From: Kitasatospora arboriphila
GTDB lineage: Bacteria; Actinomycetota; Actinomycetes; Mycobacteriales; Mycobacteriaceae
Length of the DNA stretch: 64,000 nucleotides
Assembly (NCBI RefSeq): GCF_000717275.1
Contig: NZ_JNYV01000011.1
Location: 1-64,000, forward strand
Direction: 5' to 3'
The notes under the pieces: model-generated
What the model was told of the DNA's origin: nothing
What the model saw: only the letters and a program-made list of their open reading frames with translations
Database searches by the model: none
Position numbers and translations under genes: made by a program
Shown: positions 51,915 through 60,677 of the stretch, one piece after another
Layout of the letters: each line of letters begins with the position of its first letter
How positions within the stretch are numbered: position 1 is the stretch's first letter

Positions 51915-53183
51915 ATGCGCAAGAGAACCAGCCGGATGGCGGCAATATTTGTCGCGGCGGCGTGTGTCTTTTCCGTCGTCTCCTGTAGCGACGACAGCGG
52001 GTCCGACGAAGGCGGCACCACTGCGGCTGCCCCGTCGGAGAGCGGTACCAAGGCGACCGGCACTCCGATCAAGGTCGGATTCCTCAATCCGTCGAACGGT
52101 CCGATCACCCAGCCAGGAGTAGAGGTCGGCCAGAAGGCCGCGGTCAAGTACATCAACGATTCGCTCGGCGGTGTCGACGGCCATCCGATCGAGGTCACCA
52201 GTTGCGCGGTCGACGTGTCCGCACCCGAGTCGACCATCGGTTGCGCCAATCAGCTTGTGCAAGCGGGTGTCTCCGCGGTCATCGACGGCTACGACGCCGC
52301 GTCCAGCGCTGCACTTCCCATCCTCAAGTCGGCGAACATCCCACTCGTCGGCCAGATCCCGTTCGATTCGGTGACCGGTTCGTCGGCAGACAACCGCGTC
52401 TACTTCGGTCCGCCGCAGGCGTCCTTCCTGGTGGGCGTGATGCAGTCGCTCAAGGCGCAGGGTAAGAACTCGCTGACGCTGGCGAATGTGGACGTCGCAG
52501 CCGCGCGGCAGACATTCGAACGTATCCTGATGCCGCTGGGCCAGCAGCTCGGCCTGGACGTGAAGAGCGTCTACTACTCGCCGACCAACCCGAACTACAC
52601 CGCGCTTGCATCCACGATCAACTCCGGTAACCCCGATGCGGGTGGTCTGATGACGTCGCAGACCGATGCCAACTGCACCAAGCTCGCGCAGTCGCTCAAG
52701 TCCGTCGGCTTCAAGAACACCATGTTCCTCGCTGCCTGCACCGAGTTCATCGAGACGATGGGTGCACAGGCTGTCGGTGCCCAGACCTACTCGCCGATCT
52801 GGCTCGAGCCGGCAAAGGACTCGGCCCCGGCCGAGATGCAGGAGAACCTGGACATCACCAAGAAGTACGTGGATGAGGCAGGCGACTCCGGCGGCTTCTA
52901 CGCCTACGGCACCTTCTCGACGTTCGTGGACTTCGCCCGGACGCTGAACACCGCCAAGCCGGCCGAGTACACCGGACCGTCGATCCTCGCCGCACTCAAG
53001 GGTGTGACCGACTACCAGAGCTGGTTGGGCCCGAAGCTCAGCTGTGGCAAGGCGACCTCGCCGAACTGCACCACCGAGATGTTCGTCTTCGAGGTGGTCG
53101 GTGACAAGAAGACCGAGCCCGTCGGCGGCGGACTGACCCAGCCCAACCCGGCTGCACTGCAAGCCATCCCGGGCGCCAGCTAG
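51915..53183 (+). CDS. Branched-chain-amino-acid-type ABC substrate-binding lipoprotein
   Basis: 422 residues from ATG 51915, with GGAAAGG upstream; the frame is open to 51822 but the extra part is not a signal peptide. Signal sequence MRKRTSRMAAIFVAAACVFSVVSC, cysteine 24 as lipidation site. The mature protein is a family 6 periplasmic-binding fold (PIKVGFLNPSNGPITQPGVEVGQKAAVKYINDSLGGVDGHPIEV, CANQLVQAGVSAVIDGYDA). LivJ/LivK-like proteins bind amino acids, amides, urea or aromatic acids; the ligand is not evident. A hairpin follows the gene. Confidence 0.87.
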   Translation: MRKRTSRMAAIFVAAACVFSVVSCSDDSGSDEGGTTAAAPSESGTKATGTPIKVGFLNPSNGPITQPGVEVGQKAAVKYINDSLGGVDGHPIEVTSCAVDVSAPESTIGCANQLVQAGVSAVIDGYDAASSAALPILKSANIPLVGQIPFDSVTGSSADNRVYFGPPQASFLVGVMQSLKAQGKNSLTLANVDVAAARQTFERILMPLGQQLGLDVKSVYYSPTNPNYTALASTINSGNPDAGGLMTSQTDANCTKLAQSLKSVGFKNTMFLAACTEFIETMGAQAVGAQTYSPIWLEPAKDSAPAEMQENLDITKKYVDEAGDSGGFYAYGTFSTFVDFARTLNTAKPAEYTGPSILAALKGVTDYQSWLGPKLSCGKATSPNCTTEMFVFEVVGDKKTEPVGGGLTQPNPAALQAIPGAS

Positions 53184-53215
53184 TCGAACCCGCTCCACGA
53201 CAGCACAAGCCACTG

Positions 53216-53254
53216 GGGGGTGGATCGCTCGAGACACTCGAGTGATCCACCCCC
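53216..53254 (+). terminator. Hairpin between the binding-protein and permease genes
   Basis: An 18-bp stem (one G-U pair), GGGGGTGGATCGCTCGAG and its complement, with a 3-nt loop ACA, in the 144-bp gap. Such intercistronic hairpins protect or partly terminate the message so that the binding protein is made in excess over the membrane parts. Confidence 0.65.
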
Positions 53255-53327
53255 TGGCCTTGATGCCTTGATCACGCGCATATTCGCCTTGTCACGCAGA
53301 TCCACACAGTGAGGTGGGCAACGACCC

Positions 53328-55349
53328 ATGAGTCAATTCCTTCAATTCGTCGTCCTCGGCCTGGCGGTCGGGTCGGTTTACTCCGTATTCGCCACATCGC
53401 TGGTGGGCATCTATGCAGCCACGGGTGTCATCAACTTCGCGCAGGGCTCCATCGCCCTGTGGGCGGTGTATGTGGTTGCCGCACTGCGCACCGACGGAAC
53501 GTATGTCCTCCCGATCGGGAGCATCAGCCTCGGCAGTGAAGACAGTCCGACGCCGATGGTCCTCGCCATCGTGATCGGTGTGGCCTCTGCTGCGCTGTGG
53601 GCGCTGATCGCGCACTACCTCATCTTCCGGCCTTTGCGCCGCGCCCCGGTGCTGGCGCAGGTCGTCGCATCGGTCGGCCTCATGCTGTTCCTCCAGGCGC
53701 TCGTGGACCTGCGATTCGACACCGAATCGCTGATGGCACTGCCGATCCTGCCGCAGACCACCTTCGAGCTCGCCGGAGCCGTCATCAACCTCAGCGACCT
53801 CCTGCTCGCAGTCGTGGCGATAATCATCGCGCTGCTCTTCTGGGCCTACTTCAGTCTGACCACCTTCGGGGTGGCCACCCGCGCCGGCTCCGAAGACGAA
53901 CTCGCGGCACGACTCGCGGGGTACTCGCCCGACCGGCTCGCCGCCATCGTGTGGGTCATCACCGGTGCGGCCTCAGGTCTCATCGTGGTGCTCGGTGCGT
54001 ACACCATCGGCTTGGATGCGACGAGCTACACGTTCTACATCATCCCGGCACTGGCCGTCGCACTCGTCGGAAGGCTGACGTCGTTCGGGGTCGCCTGTGT
54101 CGCAGGCCTTGTGCTCGGTGCGTTCCAGGCCGTCATCCTGTGGGCCGGCACCCTGGAGTGGTGGCCGACATGGGCACAGACCGGTGTCGGCGACGCCGTG
54201 CCGTTCATCGTCGTGGTGATCGCGCTGTTCCTGCTGGGCGGCAAGATCCCGTCTCGTGGCTCGCTCGGTGAAGCCAAGATGCCCGCGGTCTTCATTCCGA
54301 AGATCCGTCCGATCCCTGTTGTGCTGACGATCGGTGCCGTGGTGGCGGCGGTGCTGTTGACATCCGGCAGTTGGCGATTCGGAATCGTGACGTCGATGAT
54401 CCTGTCGCTGATCGCGCTGTCGCTGGTGTTGCTGACCGGCTATCTCGGTCAGATCTCGCTGGCGAGTATGGCCTTCGCGGGTTCGGCAGGGTTTGCCCTG
54501 TCGAAGGTGACGACGAACTGGGGCGTTCCGTTCCCGCTGAGCATCCTGCTCTCGGCGCTGATCGCCACCGCGCTCGGAGTGGTCGTCGGCGTTCCCGCCC
54601 TGCGCATTCGCGGTGCCCAGCTCGCAGTGGTGACGCTGGCGGCGGCGCTGGCGATCCAGAGTTTCGTCTTCAACAACCCGTCGATCACCCCGTTCGAAGG
54701 CAACTTGATCTCCGATCCGAAGTTGTTCGGCTGGGACCTGTCGGTGCGCCAAGGTTCGGAACTCACGACCATCGAGTTCTCGATGATGGTCCTGGTGGTG
54801 GTGACCGTACTGACCCTCATCGTGATGCGTTTCATGGCAGGCGCCACCGGACGCGCCTTCCTGGCCGTGTGTTCGAATGAGCGGGCCGCCGCCTCGGTCG
54901 GAATCAATGTCGCCGCAACGAAATTGCTCGGCTTCGCCCTCTCGGCATTCCTGGCCGGGGTGGGTGGATGCCTCATCGGATACAGCCGCGGACAGCTGTC
55001 GGCGGCGTCGTTCACGGTGATCATCGGGCTGACCTTGTTGGCGATGACCTACGTCGGCGGGATCACGTCGGTGTCGGGTGCCTTCATCGCCGGCATCATC
55101 GGCCCCTTGGGCGTGGGATACGTGTTCCTTACCCAGACAATTGATTTCGGTCAGTACTACCAGATCATCGCCGCCGGCAGCCTGCTGCTGATGGCGGTGC
55201 TGAACCCCGTCGGCGTCGTCGGAGCCGTCAGGGAGACCGTCGACCACATCAAGGCGAGGGCCGGGAAGAACCGGAACAACAACACATCCGGACCGGACAC
55301 GTCGTCGGTCGCAACATCCGAACCGAAAGCGAGCTCTCATGTCGGCTGA
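53328..55349 (+). CDS. Fused LivH-LivM branched-chain-type ABC permease
   Basis: 673 residues, about the sum of two normal permeases. Residues 1-300 are LivH-like: VLGLAVGSVYSVFATSLVGIYAATGVINFAQGSIALWAVYV, and YSPDRLAAIVWVITGAASGLIVVLGAYT. Residues 335-640 are LivM-like: SLIALSLVLLTGYLGQISLASMAFAGSAGFALSKV, NERAAASVGINVAATKLLGFALSAFLAGVGG, VGGITSVSGAFIAGIIG. A hydrophilic linker (about 300-330) joins the two. The C-terminus is a charged, serine-rich tail. No internal stop or frameshift. It overlaps the ATPase gene by 11 bp. Confidence 0.9.
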   Translation: MSQFLQFVVLGLAVGSVYSVFATSLVGIYAATGVINFAQGSIALWAVYVVAALRTDGTYVLPIGSISLGSEDSPTPMVLAIVIGVASAALWALIAHYLIFRPLRRAPVLAQVVASVGLMLFLQALVDLRFDTESLMALPILPQTTFELAGAVINLSDLLLAVVAIIIALLFWAYFSLTTFGVATRAGSEDELAARLAGYSPDRLAAIVWVITGAASGLIVVLGAYTIGLDATSYTFYIIPALAVALVGRLTSFGVACVAGLVLGAFQAVILWAGTLEWWPTWAQTGVGDAVPFIVVVIALFLLGGKIPSRGSLGEAKMPAVFIPKIRPIPVVLTIGAVVAAVLLTSGSWRFGIVTSMILSLIALSLVLLTGYLGQISLASMAFAGSAGFALSKVTTNWGVPFPLSILLSALIATALGVVVGVPALRIRGAQLAVVTLAAALAIQSFVFNNPSITPFEGNLISDPKLFGWDLSVRQGSELTTIEFSMMVLVVVTVLTLIVMRFMAGATGRAFLAVCSNERAAASVGINVAATKLLGFALSAFLAGVGGCLIGYSRGQLSAASFTVIIGLTLLAMTYVGGITSVSGAFIAGIIGPLGVGYVFLTQTIDFGQYYQIIAAGSLLLMAVLNPVGVVGAVRETVDHIKARAGKNRNNNTSGPDTSSVATSEPKASSHVG

Positions 55350-56172
55350 AGCACATGGCGCACTGCTGCAGGCCCGCAATCTGTCGGTGCGGTACGGCGG
55401 CGTCGTCGCCAATGACAACATCACCCTCGAGGTCGGTGCCGGCGAGATCGTCGGACTGATCGGTCCGAACGGCGCAGGCAAGACCACCTTCGTCGATGCC
55501 GTCACCGGTTTCACCAAGTCGACCGGTGAGGTGTCGATGGCGGGCGTCCGGATCGACGGACGCCCGCCACACCGGCGGCGGGGGACGGGAATGGCCCGAA
55601 CCTGGCAGGCGGGCGAGCTGTTCGCCGATCTGACCGTGGCCGAGAACCTGGCGGTTGCGGTGCAGAAACCGGGACTCAAGGCGCTCGTCACCGACGTATT
55701 CACCGGCTCCAAGCCGCCGGCCGATACGATCGGCGAGGCGCTCGCGATGGTGGGTCTGACCGAGGCCGCCGACAAGCGGCCGAGTGAACTGGCTTTGGGC
55801 CAGCAGAAGTTGGTCGGTGTGGCCCGGGCGCTCGTGGGAGGCACGAGCATGGTGCTCCTCGACGAGCCGGCAGCAGGTCTGGACACCCATGAGAGTCGTG
55901 ACTTCGGCAACGAGCTGCGCCGGATCGCCGCCAGCGGAATCGGTGTCCTGCTCATCGACCACGACATGTCACTGGTCCTCGATGTGTGCCATCGCTTGTA
56001 CGTGCTCGACTTCGGCAAGGTCATCGCTGCGGGTCCTCCTCAGGAGATCCGCGACGACCCCAAGGTCGTGTCGGCTTACCTGGGCAGTGCCGAGGTGGAG
56101 GCCGAAGTAGAGATCGACGAAAACGGACAGTCCGCGGCTTCGCCTGTACTGCAGAAAGGTACGGCACAGTGA
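55339..56172 (+). CDS. livG: Branched-chain-type ABC ATPase (LivG-like)
   Basis: 277 residues. Walker A GPNGAGKTTFVDAVTGF, the LivG-specific segment RRRGTGMARTWQAGELFADLTVAENLAVAV, signature ELALGQQKLVGVARALVGG, Walker B MVLLDEPAAGLDTHES, H-loop LLIDHDMSLVLDVCHRLYVLDFGKVIAAG. The C-terminal 35 residues are acidic. The stop overlaps the next GTG (GTGA). Confidence 0.9.
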   Translation: MSAEAHGALLQARNLSVRYGGVVANDNITLEVGAGEIVGLIGPNGAGKTTFVDAVTGFTKSTGEVSMAGVRIDGRPPHRRRGTGMARTWQAGELFADLTVAENLAVAVQKPGLKALVTDVFTGSKPPADTIGEALAMVGLTEAADKRPSELALGQQKLVGVARALVGGTSMVLLDEPAAGLDTHESRDFGNELRRIAASGIGVLLIDHDMSLVLDVCHRLYVLDFGKVIAAGPPQEIRDDPKVVSAYLGSAEVEAEVEIDENGQSAASPVLQKGTAQ

Positions 56173-57047
56173 CACATTCATCTGGGACGAATCCATCTGA
56201 AACGAATCCTTCGGGGACCCCTGCTTCGGGCACCGACCCGTCGTTGCCCGACACTCCCGCGACACGTCCTGCCGGGGCGCATGCAGCCGGAACCGACAAG
56301 CGTGCTCCCACAACCCGATCCGGTGATCCGGTTCTGACCATCGAAGGCCTCAACGTCGGGTACGGCGGTGTGCCGGCCGTCCGCGATTTCAATGCCAGCT
56401 TGCGCGCGGGGGAGATATTGGCGCTGCTCGGGCCCAACGGCGCCGGAAAGACCACCACCCTGCTCGCGACGATCGGTGCGCTACCCATGTTGTCGGGCAA
56501 GGTCACCGCACTCGGACAGCCGCTGGACAAACGCGTCGAGCGCAACGCCCGCCGCGGGGTGACGATGGTGCCGGACAACCGTGGTGTGTTCCACAAGCTC
56601 ACGGTCTCGGACAACCTCCGATTGTCAAAACGCAAGAACGGTGCCGAGCTGAGTGACGTCTTCGAGTACTTCCCGAAGCTCAAGACCCTCAAAGGTCGTC
56701 GCTGCGGCAATCTCTCGGGTGGGGAGCAGCAGATGCTGGCCCTGGCCAAGGCGCTCCTGGCCAGACCGAAGGTGTTGCTCATCGACGAACTCAGCCTGGG
56801 ACTGTCGCCGATCGCGGTGAAAGATCTGCTGCCCCGACTGCGCACCATCGCCGACGAGCAGGACATGGCGGTGGTCCTGGTGGAGCAGCACATCGACCTC
56901 GCGCTCGCGATCGCCGACTCAGCGATAGTGCTGCACCATGGCCGGGTTGCACTGTCCGGGCCCGCAAGTGACCTCCGAGGACAACGAGACAAGGTGGAGG
57001 CGGCATACTTCGGCCGGGTCGACGGCGACGTCGCGGCCACGCACTAG
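56169..57047 (+). CDS. livF: Branched-chain-type ABC ATPase (LivF-like) with low-complexity N-terminus
   Basis: 292 residues from GTG 56169. The first 50 residues are disordered and repetitive (SGTNPSETNPSGTPASGTDPS), unusual for LivF, which normally starts directly at the ATPase fold. Then Walker A GPNGAGKTTTLLATIGALP, signature NLSGGEQQMLALAKALLARP, Walker B VLLIDELSLGLSPIAV (Leu where most LivF proteins have Pro), H-loop VLVEQHIDLALAIAD. It pairs with LivG to power the fused permease. Last gene of the operon; a TetR gene follows 47 bp downstream. Confidence 0.88.
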   Translation: MTHSSGTNPSETNPSGTPASGTDPSLPDTPATRPAGAHAAGTDKRAPTTRSGDPVLTIEGLNVGYGGVPAVRDFNASLRAGEILALLGPNGAGKTTTLLATIGALPMLSGKVTALGQPLDKRVERNARRGVTMVPDNRGVFHKLTVSDNLRLSKRKNGAELSDVFEYFPKLKTLKGRRCGNLSGGEQQMLALAKALLARPKVLLIDELSLGLSPIAVKDLLPRLRTIADEQDMAVVLVEQHIDLALAIADSAIVLHHGRVALSGPASDLRGQRDKVEAAYFGRVDGDVAATH

Positions 57048-57094
57048 ACACCGATTCGGTGGATGCTGCGTCAGATTCGCGTGGAGGAGGGGCA

Positions 57095-57787
57095 GTGCCG
57101 AAGGCGAGCAGCCAGAAGCGTGGTGGATCTCCTGCCAAGCCGAACGCAGCGAAAGCCGCTGCCCGCAGCACTCGGAACCGTCCGACCGACTCCGAATTGC
57201 TCGACGCCGCGCTGTCGGTGATCGCGGACGTCGGCGCCGAACGCGCAACGATGGACATGATCGCCGACCGGGGTGGCACCTCGCGGGTGACCCTGTACGC
57301 GCACTTCGGTTCTCGTGACGGGCTCGTGGACGCAGTCATCGACCGTGAGCTGGATGCGCTGACCGCATGGATGTTCGCCGCGTACGACAAGGGCGAAACC
57401 ATGGCCTACGGCGATCGGGCGAAGTATTCGGTCGAGTCGCTGTTCGAGTACGCCCGGAAACAGCCCGAGGGTTTCCGGGTACTGCTCACCAACCGCGCCG
57501 ACGACAACGTCCCCGGGCGCAGGCTCTTCGCAGCCCTGGAACCGCGGATTGCGCAACGACTCCGGGCCAACTACGCCGAACGAGGGGTGGAGGTGCAGGC
57601 CAGCGCCGACACCCTGGCCTCGCTGCTCCTCGGGATGAGCCTGGACGTGGCCTACCGCGCGGTGATCGTGTCCGGCGCGGGAATCGACGCGGCGTGCGAC
57701 CTGGCGGTGACGGCGTCACTCGCGGTACTGCGTTCGGTGGAGGTCCGCCAACTCCATGCGATCGACGAGTCACTCGCAACGCGATGA
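57095..57787 (+). CDS. TetR family transcriptional regulator
   Basis: 230 residues from GTG 57095, chosen for the strong GGAGGAGG at 57083-57090; a GTG at 57059 is also in frame. A basic, alanine/serine-rich tail of 30 residues precedes the helix-turn-helix ERATMDMIADRGGTSRVTLYAHFGSRDGLVDAV (about residues 50-80). The ligand domain is helical and of unknown specificity. It lies between the ABC operon and the hydrolase gene, all on the same strand, so it could control either. Confidence 0.86.
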   Translation: MPKASSQKRGGSPAKPNAAKAAARSTRNRPTDSELLDAALSVIADVGAERATMDMIADRGGTSRVTLYAHFGSRDGLVDAVIDRELDALTAWMFAAYDKGETMAYGDRAKYSVESLFEYARKQPEGFRVLLTNRADDNVPGRRLFAALEPRIAQRLRANYAERGVEVQASADTLASLLLGMSLDVAYRAVIVSGAGIDAACDLAVTASLAVLRSVEVRQLHAIDESLATR

Positions 57788-57826
57788 CTGGGCGCGACGA
57801 GAACCGACCGTGCGCACCCGCGAAAC

Positions 57827-57844
57827 AGGAACACGTTCTAATCT
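57827..57844 (+). promoter_or_regulatory. KstR-like box and leaderless -10 of the hydrolase gene
   Basis: AGGAACACGTTCTA (57827-57840) fits the KstR consensus TnnAACnnGTTnnA at all fixed positions except the first. TAATCT (57839-57844), a -10 box 6 nt before the GTG start, overlaps its end, so binding would block transcription. Confidence 0.5.
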
Positions 57845-57850
57845 AGAGCG

Positions 57851-58702
57851 GTGGACGTGACATATGAAGAGAGCAAAAGGGAACTGCAGACCGACCAAGG
57901 GGTACTGCGGTACCACGAAGCGGGGTCGGGTCCGCCGCTGATCCTGCTGCACGGTTCGGGACCGGGTGTCACCGGCTGGCGCAACTACCGCGGCAACATC
58001 GGCGTCTTTGCAGAGACCCATCACTGCTACGTGCTCGAGTTCCCGGGCTTCGGGGTCAGCGACCCGGTCAAAGGGCACCCCGTGCTCACCGCCGGATCGT
58101 CGGTCATCCGGTTCATGGATGCCCTCGGTATCGAATCAGCGCCGGTGATCGGCAACTCCATGGGTGGTGTGGTCGGGGTCAACCTGGCCATCAAGAAGCC
58201 CGAGCGGGTCAGCAAGCTCGTTACCATCGGCGGCGTCGGCCCGAACGTCTTCAGCTCCAGCCCCAGCGAAGGACTGCGGTTGTTGCAGGAGTTCACCGAC
58301 GGGCCCGACCGGGACAAGCTGGTGCGGTGGCTGACCGCCATGGTCTACGACCCCGCGCTCATCACCGAAGAGCTCATCGAGGAGCGATGGGAAGCGGCGA
58401 TCAACCCGGACGCACAGGAGACCGCGCAGATGATGTACGGCTCAGCAGCTTTCGCCATGCAGCAACAGTTCATGGCCGCATCGGACACGCCGCCCTACTG
58501 GTCGATGATGCACAAGGTGTCCTGCCCCACCCTGCTCACCTGGGGTCGCGACGATCGGGTGAGCCCTCCGGACATGTCGATGGTGCCCATGCGGCTGATC
58601 CCGAACGCCGAACTGCACATCTTCCCGAACTGCGGCCACTGGGTGATGATCGAGGCGAAAAAAGCCTTCGAGGGAGCGGTACTCGACTTCCTGGGTCGGT
58701 GA
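57851..58702 (+). CDS. Alpha/beta hydrolase, meta-cleavage-product hydrolase type (HsaD/MhpC-like)
   Basis: 283 residues from GTG 57851. The oxyanion loop LLHGSGPGVTGWRNYRGNIG and the nucleophile elbow VIGNSMGG (Ser103) are typical of C-C bond hydrolases acting on ring-cleavage products. The acid is in LTWGRDDRVSPPDM and the histidine in PNCGHWVMIEA. The segment LEFPGFGVSD follows the family. Homologues include HsaD of sterol degradation and biphenyl/3-phenylpropionate pathway hydrolases. No ring-cleavage dioxygenase is nearby, so the substrate is open. The KstR-like box suggests sterol control. Confidence 0.87.
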   Translation: MDVTYEESKRELQTDQGVLRYHEAGSGPPLILLHGSGPGVTGWRNYRGNIGVFAETHHCYVLEFPGFGVSDPVKGHPVLTAGSSVIRFMDALGIESAPVIGNSMGGVVGVNLAIKKPERVSKLVTIGGVGPNVFSSSPSEGLRLLQEFTDGPDRDKLVRWLTAMVYDPALITEELIEERWEAAINPDAQETAQMMYGSAAFAMQQQFMAASDTPPYWSMMHKVSCPTLLTWGRDDRVSPPDMSMVPMRLIPNAELHIFPNCGHWVMIEAKKAFEGAVLDFLGR

Positions 58703-58735
58703 GTCGAGTCGCCGGAACCGGTCGCCGCTGTTGGG

Positions 58736-59443
58736 TCAGTGGGCGTCGGGTCCGGCGCTGACAACCTGAAGGGCGATCTCCGCGAGCTTGACGTTGGCAT
58801 CCTGTGACAGTCGTGCCAGCAGGCGGAAGGCCTCGTCGGGGTCGAGTCCGTACCGTTCCATGATCATGCCCTTGGCCTGGCCGATGATGTCGCGGTTGGT
58901 GAGAGCGGCACGGATCTGGTCACGTTCGCGGACGGCCGAGAACGCGATCGCGGCGTGTGCGGCGAACAGTGAACCAATCGACACCGACTCGTCGTCGAAC
59001 GCATTCGGCGTCGAACTGTGCAGATTGAGGGCGCCGAAGTTCTCGTTCTCGATGTAGAGGCAGAAGCAGATCATCGACTTGATGCCGAGCTCGTTGGCGC
59101 CGGCGGCGAACGCGGGCCAGCGGGAGTCGGTCGCCATGTCGTCGATGCGCACGGTTTCCTCGCTGAGGGCCGAGCGAATGCAGGGACCTTCTCCGAGTTC
59201 CTGCTGCAACTCGTCCGACTTGCCTGCGAGGTCACCGATCATCACGGGCGTCTGGACCTGGCCTTTGCCCGTCACGAGCGTGACGCTGGCGTACTCCGCG
59301 CCGGGAACCGACTCAACGGCCGACTTTGAGATAGCATGCAAAATGGACTCGGTGTCTTTACTCTCCGACCGCAAAAGCCGCGCCACGTCGGCCATCTGGG
59401 CCGACAGGGCGGTGGACGGTGGGTAGATCTGCTGTGACTCCAT
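58736..59443 (-). CDS. GAF-ANTAR RNA-binding antiterminator
   Basis: 235 residues. GAF domain at about residues 30-160 (ADVARLLRSESKDTESILHAISKSAVESVPGAEYASVTLV, FGALNLHSSTPNAFDDESV). ANTAR domain at about 165-230 (LTNRDIIGQAKGMIMERYGLDPDEAFRLLARLSQDANVKLAEIALQVV) with the conserved AKGMIM and hydrophobic residues for RNA binding. Such proteins bind paired hexanucleotide loops in leader RNAs and prevent termination. The sensed signal is unknown. No kinase is adjacent. Confidence 0.9.
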   Translation of the reverse strand: MESQQIYPPSTALSAQMADVARLLRSESKDTESILHAISKSAVESVPGAEYASVTLVTGKGQVQTPVMIGDLAGKSDELQQELGEGPCIRSALSEETVRIDDMATDSRWPAFAAGANELGIKSMICFCLYIENENFGALNLHSSTPNAFDDESVSIGSLFAAHAAIAFSAVRERDQIRAALTNRDIIGQAKGMIMERYGLDPDEAFRLLARLSQDANVKLAEIALQVVSAGPDAH

Positions 59444-59614
59444 GTGACCTCATCCTCGCAATGCCGTTTCCCGACGACAGGGAAAGCCTACTTTCCTATG
59501 TCAAATTGCCGCGTCTCGACTGACGTGATCATACTGCCCCGCAAATAGCTGCGACGTGGGAATACTTGGCGAGATGACGATGTGAACGGCGACTCTCACA
59601 ACCGGTCTCAGCCG

Positions 59615-59644
59615 TTGAACAAAGGACACGCTGTCGAGTATGTT
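59615..59644 (+). promoter_or_regulatory. Promoter candidate for the L,D-transpeptidase gene
   Basis: TTGAAC (59615-59620), 18 bp, TATGTT (59639-59644), 40 bp before the ATG at 59685. Confidence 0.5.
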
Positions 59645-59684
59645 GGGCGTTCTGGCGCGCGGGGGGATCGACCGAAGGAATTAC

Positions 59685-60599
59685 ATGCAGATCAACGCAA
59701 CCAACCGTCGCGGCCTCGGTCGACTGACGGTCGCCGTGGCGGGGGCTGCTCTGTGTGTGGGCATCTCTGTGTCCCCCACGGCAGCCGACCCCCTGTGGCC
59801 CGGTGGCCCCGAGGTTCCGGGCGTTTCCACGCCCTCGGCCCCCAGCACCACCCCGAGCACCTCGCCGAGCGAAGACCGCCCACTCGGCCGGGCCAACTTC
59901 TCCACACCGTCGCTCGATCCCGCTGACGGTGAGACCGTCGGCGTGGCGCAGCCCGTGGTGATCAGGTTCCAGAACGCCATCGACGACAAGAAGACCGCCG
60001 AGAAGGCCATCCGCGTCGCCACCAGTCCGGAAGTGAAGGGCCACCTCTACTGGGTGGGCCACAAAGAGGTTCGGTGGAAGCCCGAGGGGTTCTGGCCCGC
60101 CGGCACCGACGTGACTGTCGAAGCCGGTAGTGCCACATCGAATTTCACGGTCGGCGAGTCATGGGTGGCCACTGCCGACGACAACACCCACACCATCACC
60201 GTGGCCGTCGACGGTGACGTGGTGCGCACGATTCCGATGTCGATGGGGTCGAACGACAACCCGACCCCCAACGGGGTCTACACCGTGGGCGAACGATTCG
60301 CCGACATGTACATGGACTCCTCGACCTACGGGGTGCCGGTCGATTCGCCCGACGGCTACCGCACCTACGTCGAGTACGCGACGCGCATCTCCAACAGCGG
60401 CATCTTCGTGCATGCTGCGCCCTGGTCGGTGGGGCAGCAGGGCAACACCAACGTGTCGCACGGTTGCCTCAACGTGAGCACCGAGGACGGCCGCTGGTTC
60501 TTCGAGAACGCACCCAAGGGCGCACCCGTCATCGTGCAGAACACCATCGGCGGAACCGTCGACCCCACCGACGGCCTCACCGACTTCACCACGCCGTAG
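59685..60599 (+). CDS. L,D-transpeptidase (YkuD domain)
   Basis: 304 residues from ATG 59685, with AAGGAA just upstream. A longer frame from 59640 lacks a sensible signal peptide start. Signal peptide ending PTAA (cleavage near residue 34), then a serine/threonine/proline-rich linker (45-65), an Ig-like domain (75-155) and the YkuD catalytic domain. Its active site reads IFVHAAPW (His243) and NVSHGCLNVS (His259, Cys261). It makes 3-3 cross-links in peptidoglycan or anchors proteins to it. The architecture equals the mycobacterial LdtMt-type enzymes. A large inverted repeat follows the stop. Confidence 0.92.
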   Translation: MQINATNRRGLGRLTVAVAGAALCVGISVSPTAADPLWPGGPEVPGVSTPSAPSTTPSTSPSEDRPLGRANFSTPSLDPADGETVGVAQPVVIRFQNAIDDKKTAEKAIRVATSPEVKGHLYWVGHKEVRWKPEGFWPAGTDVTVEAGSATSNFTVGESWVATADDNTHTITVAVDGDVVRTIPMSMGSNDNPTPNGVYTVGERFADMYMDSSTYGVPVDSPDGYRTYVEYATRISNSGIFVHAAPWSVGQQGNTNVSHGCLNVSTEDGRWFFENAPKGAPVIVQNTIGGTVDPTDGLTDFTTP

Positions 60600-60600
60600 A

Positions 60601-60669
60601 CCCCGATCTTGGTGGGTTCGGGCGAGTGAACCCGCAGGTCGCGCTCACCGGAACCCACCAAAATCGGGG
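60601..60669. repeat. Long imperfect inverted repeat between convergent genes
   Basis: Arms 60601-60619 and 60651-60669 match at 18 of 19 positions (CCCCGAT.TTGGTGGGTTC), with a 31-nt loop. It fills the gap between the L,D-transpeptidase and the M13 peptidase genes. It works as a terminator by position, but its length and loop look like a dispersed palindromic element. Confidence 0.7.
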
Positions 60670-60677
60670 TGCTGGGG

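Noticed and set aside
53973..56024. 683-codon minus frame
   Set aside because: Antisense shadow of the permease and LivG genes.
56169..56320. Repeat-rich DNA as a possible CRISPR or VNTR
   Set aside because: The repeats are short, degenerate and in frame with LivF; there is no repeat-spacer pattern.
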